Shown here: one piece after another, positions 28,085 to 38,625 of the stretch | How positions within the stretch are numbered: position 1 is the stretch's first letter | Layout of the letters: the number at the start of each line of letters is the position of its first letter | Origin: UBA7803 sp034522075 | Lineage (GTDB): Bacteria; Pseudomonadota; Gammaproteobacteria; Pseudomonadales; Azotimanducaceae | Direction of reading: 5' to 3' | Assembly (NCBI GenBank): GCA_034522075.1 | Contig: JAXHLO010000026.1 | Coordinates: 62,001-126,000, forward strand | DNA length: 64,000 bases | Translations under genes and position numbers: made by a program | Notes under the pieces: generated by a model | The model's input: only the letters and a program-made list of their open reading frames with translations | Database searches by the model: none | What the model was told of the DNA's origin: nothing

Positions 28085-31000
28085 CTAGCGGGCGTTGTCG
28101 AAGCTGTAACGCACCGACGCTCCGTAGATACGCGGCTCCGTCAGAAAGTAGTTCCGGTAGAAGCCCGACGTATCGGATGTCAGGTACTTGCCGGTAACGT
28201 TGTCGTCGTCCTGCAGATTACGCACGAAGGCTCGGGCGGACCACAGCCCGTTGCTGCTTTCATAGATCAGTGAGGCGTTGTGCTGATCCCAGGAATCGAT
28301 CTTGTCGCCAGGCGTGTTGAATTCGCGGGCATAAGACTCGGACTGCCAGTAGTAGTCCCAGCGCGCGGTCAACGACCCGGCGATGCGATCAATCGGCCAG
28401 GTGTAGGCCACGCCCAGATGCACCGTGTGCTCCGGTGAGTTCGGCAGGGTATTGCCGTCCAGGTCAGTTTCGAAGCCGTCGTTGGTTTCAACTACACCGA
28501 CGGTATTCAGCGGGCTACCCGTGCCGTCCACGGCCGTACCGTTCAGGTAGCCACGGGAAAAGTAAGCCGGCAACCCGTCACCATAGGTTGTTCCGGGGGC
28601 AACCCCGGGACATCCCGCTCCGTTGAGTGGGTTCTGAGCGCTCAGTGCCCGGCAGAGGCTATACGCCTCATCAATGTGTGCCTGCGTGATCTGCCCGCGG
28701 TTGGCGACATAGTTCACACCGGTCAACGAACCTGGATCAATGTTCTCCAGCAGCACGAAGTCGTCATTGCCGGCGGTTCGGTTGATTGGGTCCACCGAGG
28801 CAGTGTCCGACACCTCCGCGTTCAGATATGAATACGCCATATCTATGCTGAGGTTGGGAATGGCTGCAGGTCGGTAGTAAGTCTCCAACTCCAGGCCCCA
28901 GATGTCCGCATCTATGTTGTCGTTGATGGAGTTGTTGTTCGCAATGCGAGTGGTCTGCAAACCCTGGTAGTCGTAGATGAACGCCGCTACATTGGCCACC
29001 AGAGAGCCGTCGAGCCAGGCACTCTTCGCACCGAACTCGATGGAATCTACCTGCTCCGGGTCAAAGATGTACTTGGCTGTCGTAGCTTCTACAAAACTCT
29101 GGTTCAACGGCGGATTGAAGCCGCCGGGCTTGTAACCGCGAGTGAAAAAGCCATAAACCATGGTAGCGTCGCCTAGCTGCCAGTCGAAGCCGATACGTCC
29201 GGTGGTCTCGGTGAACTTCGCCTCACTCGGGCTGCCGGTCAGCGCTCGATTCTCGCCAAAGCCAGGAGCGAATGGCACGACGCTACTCACTTCAAATCGC
29301 GCAGCACTATACGCTGGTGTTGCTGAGGCGTCGGCAATCTGTGCATCAGTTGCCCCATGGTAGCGGGCCAACTCCAGCTCATTCTCCGCGGCTGCGGGAT
29401 CACCCAGACCCCCAAGCAGAAAATTCAACGTTCTGGTCCAGTTGATTCCACCCGCACCCCGTCCTGCAGCACTGTTGGTCAGGTAGTCAGGGTCAAGCAA
29501 CCCAAAGCCAACCAGGAATCCGGGCAAGGTAGCACCCACGGCCTCGGCATTGATAGCGTTGAACAGAATGCCGGTATCCTCCACTTCCTTCTTGTCGCGG
29601 TTATAGCGCAACCCCATGGTAACTTTGAAGGAGTCAGTGACGTCGTAGTACAACTCGCCGAATGCCGACGCGGAATCGCCGGTATTGCCGGCCTTGCCGC
29701 TGGGGTTGCTCGTCGAATTGAACATAGTGGGATACAGCGGCGGGAAGCCCAGACCGGGCACACCATAGTTGCCCACCAGGTCCAGAGTATTGGCGATTAC
29801 ATAGTAGTCACCATGCCCCTTGTACTCCGAGTAGTTGGCGCCAACGATGAAGTTCAGCGGCCCGGTGTAGGCAGACTCCAGTTTAGCCTCGACCGTCCAA
29901 TATTCAGTGTCCGACGTGGCACTGTCATAGGCAAACACCCGGGTCTGATCGGACGGATGCACGCAACCGCCGAAGATGCCCGAGGTGCCGTCGTTGAAGT
30001 TGCACTCGGAACTGGTCCAGTCGGAGCCTGCCTCGAGTTCCGGCGGCGCCGAGGTGGGCCACAGGCCGCCCGGGTTCAATGGCGAGGCATACAGATTGAA
30101 ACCCACGTCCATCAGATAGTCCTGCCGGGACACATACTGGCTCTCATGGTAGCCGGCCAGCAGTCCTACTCTGTAGTTTTCGAAGTCGTAGTCGAACCCG
30201 GCCGTCCACAGATCTTCGTCATACTTGTAGATTGGCTCGTAGTCCGTGTGCATCTTGCGGAAGCCCGTGCTCGGGGCGCTGAAAGCCTTGGTCGGAGAAG
30301 GATCGCCGAGCAGCACGGCACCGTTCAGGCCGCCGAAGATGCCGCCGGTGGTGGTACCGGCATGGGGCGTATCGAAGCCGAAGCCGTCCGGCAGACAGCC
30401 GATGGTGGGGATCGTGTTCTTCTCGCACACCTGATTGGTGATGCGCACCTTATCATCGTCTTCCTTGAAGCGGCTGTATTGCACCCAGGCCGAGGCATTG
30501 TCACTGACCTGCCACAAGCCCGTGACCCGGAACGTGGTGATATCCCGGCCGTCTACGTCATCGTCGATGCCGGATATCTGGCACGGCTGGGTCTGCTGGT
30601 TGTCTATGGTGGAGCCCGGGATCAGGCAATCGCCGGTCTGACCATAAGCCGTATTCTCGATATAGCCGTCGCGCTCGAGCCACATGCCCGCAACCCGGAC
30701 GGCGAAACGGTCGCCGAAGGGCATGTTCAACGCCCCCTTGATCCGCTTGTTGCTGTAATCGCCGGCCTCACCGTCGACGAAGCCGTTCCAGGACTCGAAA
30801 TCCGGCATCTTGGTAACCATGTTGATGGCACCGCCGGTGGCGTTCTTGCCGAACAGGGTGCCCTGCGGGCCGCGCAGCACCTCCACACGCTCGAGGTCAT
30901 AGAACTCGGCCGCCGGCAGGTTGGTCGGCACAGCGATCTGATTCTGGTGAATGGACACGCCATTCTCACCGGAACCGGCAATCACCAGGCGGCCGATGCC

Positions 31001-31297
31001 GCGGATGCTGAAGCTGGAACCGCCGAAGTTGGTATCGGTGTAGCTGACGTTCGGCGCATTCAACTGCAGATCCGACGGGCTGATGATCTGCTTGTCTTCC
31101 ATCATGGCGCCGGAAAACGCCGTCACCGCAATAGGTACCTCCTGCAGACTCTGCTCGGTGCGCTGGGCCGTAACCACAACCTCTTCGATGGCCGAAGACG
31201 ATTGAGCCAATGCCGATACGGAACCGAACAGCAGAACTCCTGAGAGCGTCAGGCACACGCGGTCGCGCACCCCCGCCCTTATGGACGCATGAATCAT
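28085..31297 (-). CDS. TonB-dependent receptor 2, intact
   Basis: A full outer-membrane receptor of 1,070 residues. Signal peptide (MIHASIRAGVRDRVCLTLSG onward, cleaved near SALAQ), TonB box EEVVVTAQRTEQSLQEVPIA, plug with GSSFSIRGIG, VEVLRGPQGTLFGKNATGG and AINMVTK, then a long barrel with the RGYKPGGFNPPL segment and a terminal aromatic strand (GASVRYSF). The QRxEQSLQEVPIAVTAF opening is the type common in receptors for aromatic or complex substrates, though the ligand cannot be named. ATG 31,297 is chosen over 31,336 because GGAGGGGAGAATC precedes it. Clear paralogue of receptor 3 at 31,950. It has its own promoter and terminator. Confidence 0.9.
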   Translation of the reverse strand: MIHASIRAGVRDRVCLTLSGVLLFGSVSALAQSSSAIEEVVVTAQRTEQSLQEVPIAVTAFSGAMMEDKQIISPSDLQLNAPNVSYTDTNFGGSSFSIRGIGRLVIAGSGENGVSIHQNQIAVPTNLPAAEFYDLERVEVLRGPQGTLFGKNATGGAINMVTKMPDFESWNGFVDGEAGDYSNKRIKGALNMPFGDRFAVRVAGMWLERDGYIENTAYGQTGDCLIPGSTIDNQQTQPCQISGIDDDVDGRDITTFRVTGLWQVSDNASAWVQYSRFKEDDDKVRITNQVCEKNTIPTIGCLPDGFGFDTPHAGTTTGGIFGGLNGAVLLGDPSPTKAFSAPSTGFRKMHTDYEPIYKYDEDLWTAGFDYDFENYRVGLLAGYHESQYVSRQDYLMDVGFNLYASPLNPGGLWPTSAPPELEAGSDWTSSECNFNDGTSGIFGGCVHPSDQTRVFAYDSATSDTEYWTVEAKLESAYTGPLNFIVGANYSEYKGHGDYYVIANTLDLVGNYGVPGLGFPPLYPTMFNSTSNPSGKAGNTGDSASAFGELYYDVTDSFKVTMGLRYNRDKKEVEDTGILFNAINAEAVGATLPGFLVGFGLLDPDYLTNSAAGRGAGGINWTRTLNFLLGGLGDPAAAENELELARYHGATDAQIADASATPAYSAARFEVSSVVPFAPGFGENRALTGSPSEAKFTETTGRIGFDWQLGDATMVYGFFTRGYKPGGFNPPLNQSFVEATTAKYIFDPEQVDSIEFGAKSAWLDGSLVANVAAFIYDYQGLQTTRIANNNSINDNIDADIWGLELETYYRPAAIPNLSIDMAYSYLNAEVSDTASVDPINRTAGNDDFVLLENIDPGSLTGVNYVANRGQITQAHIDEAYSLCRALSAQNPLNGAGCPGVAPGTTYGDGLPAYFSRGYLNGTAVDGTGSPLNTVGVVETNDGFETDLDGNTLPNSPEHTVHLGVAYTWPIDRIAGSLTARWDYYWQSESYAREFNTPGDKIDSWDQHNASLIYESSNGLWSARAFVRNLQDDDNVTGKYLTSDTSGFYRNYFLTEPRIYGASVRYSFDNAR

Positions 31298-31359
31298 GAT
31301 TCTCCCCTCCGTTATGAGCCCAGCCACGAAAACCATGGCTTCCCTCCGGCTCGACGCTA

Positions 31360-31388
31360 TAGATAAACGCGTTATAAAAAAATGTCAA
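31360..31388 (-). promoter_or_regulatory. Sigma-70-type promoter for TonB receptor 2
   Basis: On the complement a consensus -35 TTGACA (31,388-31,383) and a -10-like TATCTA (31,365-31,360) stand 17 bases apart, about 63 bases before the receptor ATG, in an AT-rich stretch. The -10 matches only three positions, so the -35 is the main support. Confidence 0.45.
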
Positions 31389-31514
31389 CTACAGACTGTC
31401 GGACCGTGTGCAGCAGGCAAGGACCGAATCCAGCCGTGATCGTCAATGTGCCGCGGCATGGAGGCCTGCTATGCTGCCGGATCACATACTGCAATCACCG
31501 AATCAGGGGGAATC

Positions 31515-31802
31515 ATGAGTATCGCCGTTATCGCCAAACTGAATGTCGCCGAGGGCAAGGAGGCCGAGTTCGAAGAAGCCATGCTGGCGCTGGCCGAAGA
31601 TGTACGCAGCAAGGAACCCGGCAATCAACTCTACACGCTGTGCAAGGACGACGAGGGCAAATATCTGGTGATGGAGCTCTACGAAAGTGCCGAGGCGCTG
31701 GCAGCGCACGGCCAGTCCGAGCACTTCAAGGAAGCAGGAAAGAAATTCGCCGGGGTAATGGCCGGCAAACCGGAGATTCAGCGACTGGAAGTCGTCGGTT
31801 GA
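31515..31802 (+). CDS. Antibiotic biosynthesis monooxygenase (ABM) fold protein
   Basis: A 95-residue ferredoxin-like alpha/beta protein: MSIAVIAKLNVAEGKEAEFE, the helix ALAEDVRSKEPGN, LYTLCKDDEGKYLVMELYES and the HGQSEHFKEAGKKF block are typical of the ABM/YgiN family, which includes small cofactorless oxygenases and quinone- or haem-handling proteins. ATG 31,515 follows CAGGGGGAATC. It sits alone between two TonB receptor genes, has its own strong terminator, and is divergent from receptor 2. Its reaction is unknown. Confidence 0.85.
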   Translation: MSIAVIAKLNVAEGKEAEFEEAMLALAEDVRSKEPGNQLYTLCKDDEGKYLVMELYESAEALAAHGQSEHFKEAGKKFAGVMAGKPEIQRLEVVG

Positions 31803-31832
31803 CGGGTCAGATCACCGGTTACCAGAAAAGGA

Positions 31833-31860
31833 AGGCCGCCCATGGGGCGGCCTTTTTTTG
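31833..31860 (+). terminator. Rho-independent terminator of the ABM gene
   Basis: AAGGCCGCCC, loop ATG, GGGCGGCCTT and a run of T to 31,860; 10-bp perfect stem, 30 bases after the stop codon. Confidence 0.92.
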
Positions 31861-31883
31861 TATCGGTGCCTGCTCCCCTGCTG

Positions 31884-31938
31884 GTGGGAGCGCTCTCCAG
31901 AGCGCGATTGAATCGGCTTCTGGAGAAGCCTCCTACAG
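31884..31938. repeat. REP-like double hairpin
   Basis: GTGGGAGCGCTCTCCAGAGC then CGATTGAATCGGCTTCTGG and AGAAGCCTCCTACAG: two dissimilar half units forming two hairpins, between the ABM terminator and the stop of receptor 3. Confidence 0.75.
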
Positions 31939-31949
31939 GGTGTGTAGCT

Positions 31950-34878
31950 TTACAGCTGCACGCCCACCGACAGGCCGAACAGACGCGGTTCGACGAAGAA
32001 GCCGTTCATGAACAGACCGCTCGATTGATCCGTGGCGTACAGCCCGGTGATCTCATCGTCGTCTTCGATGTTCTGAATGAACGCCCGCGCCCACCACTGG
32101 CCCGTGGCACTGGTGTACGTGGCCGAAGCATTCCAGACGTCCCAGGCATCGACCATATCCTGCTCGCGCTCGAAGATTCTGGCGCTGAACTCGTCCTGCC
32201 AGTAGTAGTCGAGGCGCCCGGACAGGGTCGCGCCGTTACCGAAGAAGTGGGTGTACTCCGCGCCCAGGCTCACCGTGAATTCCGGCGAGTTGGGCAGCTG
32301 GTTGCCATCTACGTTGGTCGGCACGCCGTCGCTGAAGCTGTAGCCGAAACCAGGCGCGATCTGGGACAGCGCTGCACAGGAGCTGATCGCTGAGTCCGTG
32401 ACCCCGGGTGTGGTCGGGATACCGGTCGCGGCTCCTGTCGGAATGTAAGGCACTTCATTCGCGGCCAGAAAACCCTGGAATGCCGCATTGGCGCTGGCCG
32501 GCCCTTGCCCGTCAAAGCCCAGCACGCAATGCGCGGCTTCGAAATCCTTGATCAAAGTGACGTCATCACGGCCCTGAGTCGGATCCCGCGGATCGATGGT
32601 TTCCAGATCGCCGATCTCGGTGTTCAGGTGGCTGATGTTGGCGTTAAACAACCAGTTGTCGTTGGGCGCCAGCAGAAACTCGCCTTCCATTCCGTAAATG
32701 TCGGCGTCGATGTTCTCGTTCACCGAAGTCCGGTTGATGATCTTGGAGACCTGCAGGTCCCGCGGTAGTGGGTGGTCGAACGCCGACAGGTCGGCCGGCA
32801 ATGGATTGTCCCAGAGCTGGGTCTCGGCGCCGATCTCGTAGGCATCGATCTCTTCCGGATCGAAGGCCACCGGTGTGTTGGGGAACAGCTCGGTATCGAT
32901 GGCCGGGTTGATGCCGCCGCCTTTGTAGCCGCGGGAGTAAGAGGCGTAGACCAGCGTTTCGTCGGTGAAATCGACCTGCGGCAGCCAGTCGAGCACGATC
33001 CCGGCCCGTCCACTCCTTGAACTCCACCGTGTCCTCGCGGAACTCCTGGTTGCCGGGGGTGTTGGGGTCAGCGTCATCCGAAGCGAGCGCTGTACCCGCC
33101 TCAATCACCTCGTTGATGGTATCCACCGGCGTGCCGAAGACCGAGGTGCTGCCTGTCTCCGAGTCCACCCAGATCGGCACATTCAACAGCAGCTGCCGGT
33201 CGCGCACGTATCTCTCATCGACATCAGAACGAAGCCCCACGGTCAGCTTCATCGTCTCTGCTGAGACTCGTAGTAGCCTTCACCAAAGACAGCCCATGAA
33301 TCGAGTTCGAACTCGGGGGTCTCGTTGTTGAAGTAGCCCGGACCGAACACAGTGAAAGACCCCTCAGGCGGTGGCGGCAATTCCGCCAGAACCGGCGCTA
33401 GGTCGGGATTTACGACGGGCGCAACCAGAGAATAGTAGTCCAGCCCCGGGGCGCGCACGAAGTAGTCGGTCTGACTCTCGAAGTCGAAGGTCGAACCGGC
33501 CACCATGAAATTGAACGGACCATTGAACTGGGAGTTGAAGCGCAGCTCGAAACTGGTCTGCTCAGAGAACGACGTCGACGTGTCCTGGCCACTGAAAGTA
33601 TTGCTGGGGCGAAAGTCGCCGCTAGCGAGCCCGATGGACGTGCGCACGTCACCCACCGTGGAGACCGGTACAGGCGAACCCACACCGACGCCGAGAAATC
33701 TCCGGCGGCATTCAGGGAAGGTGGCCACGAACGCCGGCCGGGAATCCGACTTCCTGGCCCGACGCGGTACCGTCGTAATCCTGCTACAGAAACCACCTGA
33801 GCGTCCTGGTCAGCCCCTGACGAAGGTCACGTCCAGCCAATCATTGACGGTCTGCTTGATTTCCACCATCACGAAGTCTTCCTCAGCCTCGTAAGTGGGA
33901 TCGAAGAAAGCTGATACCTCGCGCAGGTGGCCGGGATTCCCGGCCGGAGAAGCCGGTTGTGTAGTCCGGAGCTGAATAGGCCAAGCCCACCGGAAGCGAA
34001 GAGGTCGAAGGAAGAACGTAGCCCAATGTCGAATACGGGTTCGTGGCGTCGGTCTGCCGGGTAGTGGGCAGACAGCCCAGGATGCCGCTCGGGTCGAAGT
34101 CGCAGAACTGCTTCTGGCTGCGGGTGCGCGAGCTGTCTTCCTCGAAGGTGTGACCGATGATGTCGATCACCGTGCTGTCCGTGGGCTCCAGCCTCAGGGA
34201 CGCGCGCACCGACCACTGACTGCGGTCGTCGATGTCATTCCCGGTAAACACGTTGTCGGTGTACCCCTCGCGATCCAGCCAGATGCCGGCAACGCGCGCC
34301 GCCACTCGATCGCTGATGGGAATGTTCACCGCGCCCTTCACCTTGCGGTGGTCATAGTTACCGACCTGCGCTTCGATGTCGGTGGTGAACTCGCCAATGC
34401 GCGGCCGGGCCGTCTTCATGTTGATGGCACCGCCGGTGGCGTTGCGGCCGAACAGCGTGCCCTGCGGGCCGCGCAGAACCTCGAGCTGCTCGATGTCGTA
34501 GTATTCGGTTTCGAACAGGCGCGGCGACTGCAGGTACACGTCGTTAACGTGCACACCGACACCGGAGTCGGCGCTGGTGCCCACGGCGACGGTGCCCAGA
34601 CCGCGAATGGAGAAGTTCGAGCCGGAGAAATTGCCCTTGCTGTAGGACACGTTCGGCACGTTGAACTGCAGATCGCTGAAAGTATCGATCTGCTTGCGAT
34701 CGAGCTGATCGGCATTGAATGCGGAAACCGCGATGGGGACGTCCTGCAGACCTTCCTCACGCTTCTGGGCGGTAACGACTATCTCTTCGATGGCCGCAGT
34801 GACGGGCGGCGCGAGCAGCCCCAGGACAACAAACGACGCGAACGCCACGGATGGCGCTGCCCTACAAAAGCGCTGCAT
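31950..34878 (-). pseudogene. TonB-dependent receptor 3, multiply frameshifted
   Basis: A receptor of about 975 codons related to receptor 2. The N-terminal third is intact: signal peptide, EEIVVTAQKREEGLQDVPIA, FSIRGLGTVAVG, LEVLRGPQGTLFGRNATGG. Frame breaks occur near 33,900, 33,805, 33,725, 33,255 and 33,005; from VLDWLPQVDFTDETLVYAS the last frame runs unbroken to the terminal strand (EPRLFGLSVGVQL). ATG 34,878 follows GGAGAGAGTCATC. All breaks fall within 1 kb, which favours a poor-quality patch over slow decay, but a real pseudogene is possible. A ligand cannot be named. Confidence 0.8.
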
Positions 34879-34977
34879 GATGACTCTCTCCACTCTGTTT
34901 TTACTACACGGCCTTTTGCATCAGAGCCCCGGTTCCTGCCCAGGGCCGCTTCGGCCAGACGACGGCGGCGACTTTCA

Positions 34978-34995
34978 CTGATTCCAGCGAATCAG
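34978..34995. promoter_or_regulatory. Inverted repeat upstream of TonB receptor 3
   Basis: CTGATTC-CAGC-GAATCAG, perfect 7-bp arms, 100 bases before the receptor ATG. No T run follows, so an operator is more likely than a terminator. The other 180 bases of this gap show nothing else. Confidence 0.35.
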
Positions 34996-35080
34996 TCTGC
35001 ACGCCTCGCGAGCGCTATTTTAGCAGCCGGGCAAGCCCTTAGGAAGCGAACGGGAGGCGCGCGGGCGCAATTACGGGCGA

Positions 35081-36909
35081 TCAGGCCGGAATGTCGAACA
35101 ATTCCGCGAGCTGATCGGTCATGGCACCGCCGAGCTGCTCGGCATCGGTGATGGTGACGGCGCGCCGGTAATGGTGGGTCACGTCGTGGCCGATACCCAC
35201 GGCGATGAGCTGCACCGGCGAGTGGTTCTCGATCATGTCGATGGCGTACTTCAGGTGCTGCTCCAGATAGTTGCTGGGGTTGACCAGCAGCGTGGAGTTG
35301 TCCACCGGCAGACCGTCGGAGATCACCATGAGCACCTTGCGTTCTTCCGCGCGGGTCACCAGGCGGTTATGCGCCCAGATGAGGGCTTCGCCGTCGATGT
35401 TCTCCTTAAGCAGCTCCTCGCGCATCATCAGACCCAGGTTGCGCTTGGAACGCTGCCAGGGGTCGTCGGCCGCCTTGTAGATGATGTGGCGCAGATCGTT
35501 CAGGCGCCCGGGATTGGCCGGTTTGCCGGCGGCAATCCATTCCTCGCGGGACTGCCCGCCGCGCCATGCCCGGGTGGTGAAGCCGAGGATTTCCACCCGC
35601 ACCGAACAGCGCTCCAGGGTTCTTCCCAGAATGTCGGCGCACATGGCGGCAATGGTGATGGAGCGGCCGCGCATGGAGCCCGAGCTGTCGATGAGCATGG
35701 TCACCACGGTATCGCGGAACTTCATCTCCTTTTCCTGCTTGAAGGCCAGCGGATTCATCGGGTCGGCGATGACCTGAGCCAGGCGCGAAGTATCGAGCTG
35801 GCCCTCTTCCAGATCGAACTCCCAGGTCCGGTTCTGTTTGGCCAGCAGTTTGCGCTGCAGGCGGTTGGCGAGCTTCGAGGTGGCGTGCTGCAGGGACACG
35901 AGCTGCTGGTCGAGCAGTGCCCGCAGGCGCAACAGCTCGTCGGCGTCACACAGTTCATCGGCGCGCACGACCTCGTCGTGGGCCTCGGTGTAGGCGCTGT
36001 AGTTGACGTCCATGCGGATGCGCCCGGACTCGTCGGGCAGATTGGGCGGGGCCTCGTCAGGGTCGGCCTCGGCGCCCAGGTCGTCCATGTCGATGTCGGC
36101 ATCCATCTCCACCAGGCTGGACTCGCCCTCGGCGCTCTCGTCCATCATGGTGTCGTCGTCCAGCGCCACATCTTCGGGGCTGGAGTCTGAATCCGCGTCG
36201 TCGCCTTCGTCGACGGTCTCTACGTCGTCGGCGCTGTCCTCGGCGTCGGTCAGGGTCTTCAGCCTGGCTCGCCAACCCCAGATCGGTGCAGCGATGCATG
36301 TCGCGCACGACGTCGGCAAACTTGCCCTGATCCAGCACGTGTTCCTTCAGCCGATCGATGTCCTCACCGGCATGTTCTTCCGACCGTAGCTCGCGCCAGA
36401 GCTCGCCGCGTCTTCCGCCGACGGCGGCGGCGGCGGCCTGTGCATGCTGTGCGCACCAGCAGACCCACGGCCACGCATCGGCGCCGTACGACTGCCACGG
36501 TCGATGGCATGTCGATGGCCGACTGCGTGCTATCTGTCACTTCCAGCGACGCGTCCAGGTTCTGGGCCACCCCCTCCATGCGCATGGAGCCGATGGAGGC
36601 AATGCGGGCGTCTTCGATCCACTGGAACATCTCCTGCGCGGGGCCGCCACCCTGGGGTGTGCGCCGCTGATGCTCAGCGGCATCGTGATAGCGCATTTTC
36701 AGCGCATATTCGTCGCCCATACCGCGCACGGCATCGATCTCTTCGCTGGAAGCCCCGACGCTGGGCAGCGGCACCCGGATCCGGTTGCCGCGGCCCACGG
36801 GCGGGCCCTGGCCGAACGTCACCTCCAGTTCGTCGTTGCCGGCGAGCGCCCGGATGGTGGCCGTAGTCGCCCGCTTGAACGGTTCCAGTGGGTTGTCTTT
36901 GTCACTCAT
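35081..36909 (-). CDS. CobT-like VWA protein, two or more frameshifts
   Basis: About 610 codons. The N-terminal part (36,909 to about 36,480) shows the CobT helical region (FKRATTATIRALAG, GDEYALKMRYHDAAEHQRR); the middle (about 36,400-36,270) continues in another frame (EEHAGEDIDRLKEHVLDQGK); then an acidic linker rich in Asp and Glu and a C-terminal VWA domain with MLIDSSGSMRGR (DxSxS) and VMVISDGLPVD in a third frame. CobT with CobS forms the AAA+/VWA part of aerobic cobaltochelatase, but CobST-like pairs also occur without CobN; no cobalamin gene is in the window, so I do not assign cobalt insertion. GTG/ATG start at 36,909 (MSDKDNPLEPFK). Confidence 0.8.
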
Positions 36910-36934
36910 ATCAGATGCATCAGCACCCTGTGCT

Positions 36935-36999
36935 GTAGGAGCGGCCTCCCGGCCGAGATACCTGGCTTCAGAGTTCGCGGCCGGGAGGCCGCTCCTGCA
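36935..36999. repeat. REP-like long hairpin between cobS and cobT
   Basis: GTAGGAGCGGCCTCCCGGCC at one end and GGCCGGGAGGCCGCTCCTGC at the other, a 20-bp stem with a 25-base loop. The cobS stop directly abuts it, so it sits inside the operon. Confidence 0.85.
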
Positions 37000-38001
37000 C
37001 TATGCACTCTTCAGCGTGATCCCCCGCGTGGCGTCGCCCAGGTCTTCGCCCAGGCAACGCTGGTAATACTCGGCCACGATGGGCCGCTCCAGCTCGTCGC
37101 ACTTGTTCAGGAACGTCACGCGGAAGGCAAAGCCCACGTCGCCGAAGATCTCGGCATTCTGCGCCCAGGTCAGCACCGTACGCGGCGACATGACTACCGA
37201 CACATCACCGTTGATGAAGCCCTGACGGGTAAGCTCCGCCACCGCCACCATATTGGATATCGTGCGCCGTCCCTCTTCGGTCTCGGCATAATGCTTGGCC
37301 TTGCCGAGCACGATATCCTGCTCCTGGTCGTGGGGCAGATAATTGAGCGTCGTGACGATGCTCCAGCGGTCCATCTGACCCTGGTTGATTTGCTGGGTAC
37401 CGTGATACAGCCCCGTCGTGTCGCCGAGGCCGATGGTGTTGGTCGTAGCAAACAGGCGGAACGACGGATGCGGTTCGATGACCTTGTTCTGATCGAGCAG
37501 GGTCAGCTTACCTTCCACCTCGAGCACCCGCTGGATCACGAACATGACGTCCGGCCGACCGGCGTCGTATTCGTCGAACACCAGCGCTACCGGATGCTGC
37601 AGCGCCCACGGCAGCATGCCTTCGCGGAATTCGGTGACCTGCTGGCCGTCGCGGATGACGATGGCGTCCTTGCCGATCAGGTCGATACGGCTGATGTGGC
37701 TGTCCAGGTTGATGCGCACACACGGCCAGTTCAGCCGCGCGGCCACCTGCTCGATATGGGTGGATTTACCCGTGCCGTGATAGCCCTGAATCATCACCCG
37801 CCGGTTGTGCGCGAAACCGGCCAGAATGGCCAGCGTCGTATCGCGGTCGAACCGGTAATCGTCGTCGACCATGGGCACGTAGTCCGTACGCCGGCTGAAG
37901 GCGGGTACCTCGAGGTCCTGATCGATGCCGAACTCGTCACGCACGTTGACCGTCGTATCGGGCACCATTTCCGGACTCAACTCTGCTTTTTCATCTGCCA
38001 C
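37000..38001 (-). CDS. CobS-like AAA+ ATPase
   Basis: A 333-residue AAA+ protein with the CobS N-terminus (DEFGIDQDLEVPAFSRRTDY shape, zinc-free), Walker A GYHGTGKSTHIEQ near residue 75, Walker B ALVFDEYDAGRPD near 140, sensor LFATTNTIG near 185 and the PRTVLTWAQNAEIF block. In cobaltochelatase CobS pairs with CobT in a ring; here the next gene is CobT-like. GTG 38,001 is the start, with GGGGAAATCA upstream. Divergent from the phosphatase gene. Related in principle to the MoxR/VWA pair at 17.6 kb, but a different family. Confidence 0.88.
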   Translation of the reverse strand: MADEKAELSPEMVPDTTVNVRDEFGIDQDLEVPAFSRRTDYVPMVDDDYRFDRDTTLAILAGFAHNRRVMIQGYHGTGKSTHIEQVAARLNWPCVRINLDSHISRIDLIGKDAIVIRDGQQVTEFREGMLPWALQHPVALVFDEYDAGRPDVMFVIQRVLEVEGKLTLLDQNKVIEPHPSFRLFATTNTIGLGDTTGLYHGTQQINQGQMDRWSIVTTLNYLPHDQEQDIVLGKAKHYAETEEGRRTISNMVAVAELTRQGFINGDVSVVMSPRTVLTWAQNAEIFGDVGFAFRVTFLNKCDELERPIVAEYYQRCLGEDLGDATRGITLKSA

Positions 38002-38064
38002 TGATTTCCCCTGCTGCGGGCAAGCGCGCTATTGTAAGGAACCAATCGCCAAAGAGCAGCCTTA

Positions 38065-38613
38065 GTGCCCCTGATCTATATGATTCGACACGGCAAGGCG
38101 GCGGCAGGTTTCGCCAGCCATGCGAACCCGGGGCTGGACGAACAGGGCGTCCGTCAGGCCGAGGCCACCGCTGAGGCCCTGGCGTCGGTGGGCCCGCTGC
38201 CCGTCTACTCATCGCCTCTGGCCCGGGCTGTCGAGACCGCGATGCCGCTGGCCCGGCGCTGGCAGGTGGAGCCGGTCATCGAACCCCGGGTGGCCGAGAT
38301 TCCTTCTCCCACCGAAGATCTGGCTGAGCGAGGCGCCTGGCTGCGTCAAATCATGCAGGGCCGCTGGCAGTACCTGGACCAATCCCTGCAAGCCTGGCGG
38401 CGCGACCTCGTGGAATTTCTCGCGGGCCTGGAACAGGATGCGGTGGTGTTCTGCCATTTCATCGCCATCAACGTGGCCGTGGGCGCCGCGCGCAACGATG
38501 ACCGTCTGGTGGTGTTTCCCCCGGACTACGGCTCGGTGACCCTGCTCAGCAACGACCATGGCGCCCTCGAACTCCTGGAACTGGGCCGCAGCGCGCAGAC
38601 CCAGGTCAACTGA
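38065..38613 (+). CDS. Histidine phosphatase (phosphoglycerate mutase-like)
   Basis: A 182-residue branch 1 histidine phosphatase. The RHG motif (YMIRHGKAA, residue 8 His is the phosphate acceptor), an SSPLARAVETA segment near 50 and a late FCHFIAINV histidine near 130 give the active site. Family members dephosphorylate small molecules or phosphohistidine proteins; substrate unknown. Start GTG 38,065. Divergent from cobS with only 63 bases between, so the promoters may overlap. Confidence 0.82.
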   Translation: MPLIYMIRHGKAAAGFASHANPGLDEQGVRQAEATAEALASVGPLPVYSSPLARAVETAMPLARRWQVEPVIEPRVAEIPSPTEDLAERGAWLRQIMQGRWQYLDQSLQAWRRDLVEFLAGLEQDAVVFCHFIAINVAVGAARNDDRLVVFPPDYGSVTLLSNDHGALELLELGRSAQTQVN

Positions 38614-38625
38614 AGCGGCCCGGCC

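Noticed and set aside
29357..31243. A 628-codon open frame opposite TonB receptor 2, and a 512-codon one opposite oppBC (22,604-24,142)
   Set aside because: No recognisable motifs; both mirror intact conserved genes on the other strand.
35081..38001. CobS/CobT as proof of aerobic cobalamin synthesis
   Set aside because: No cobN or corrin gene is in the window, and CobST-like pairs exist without that pathway.
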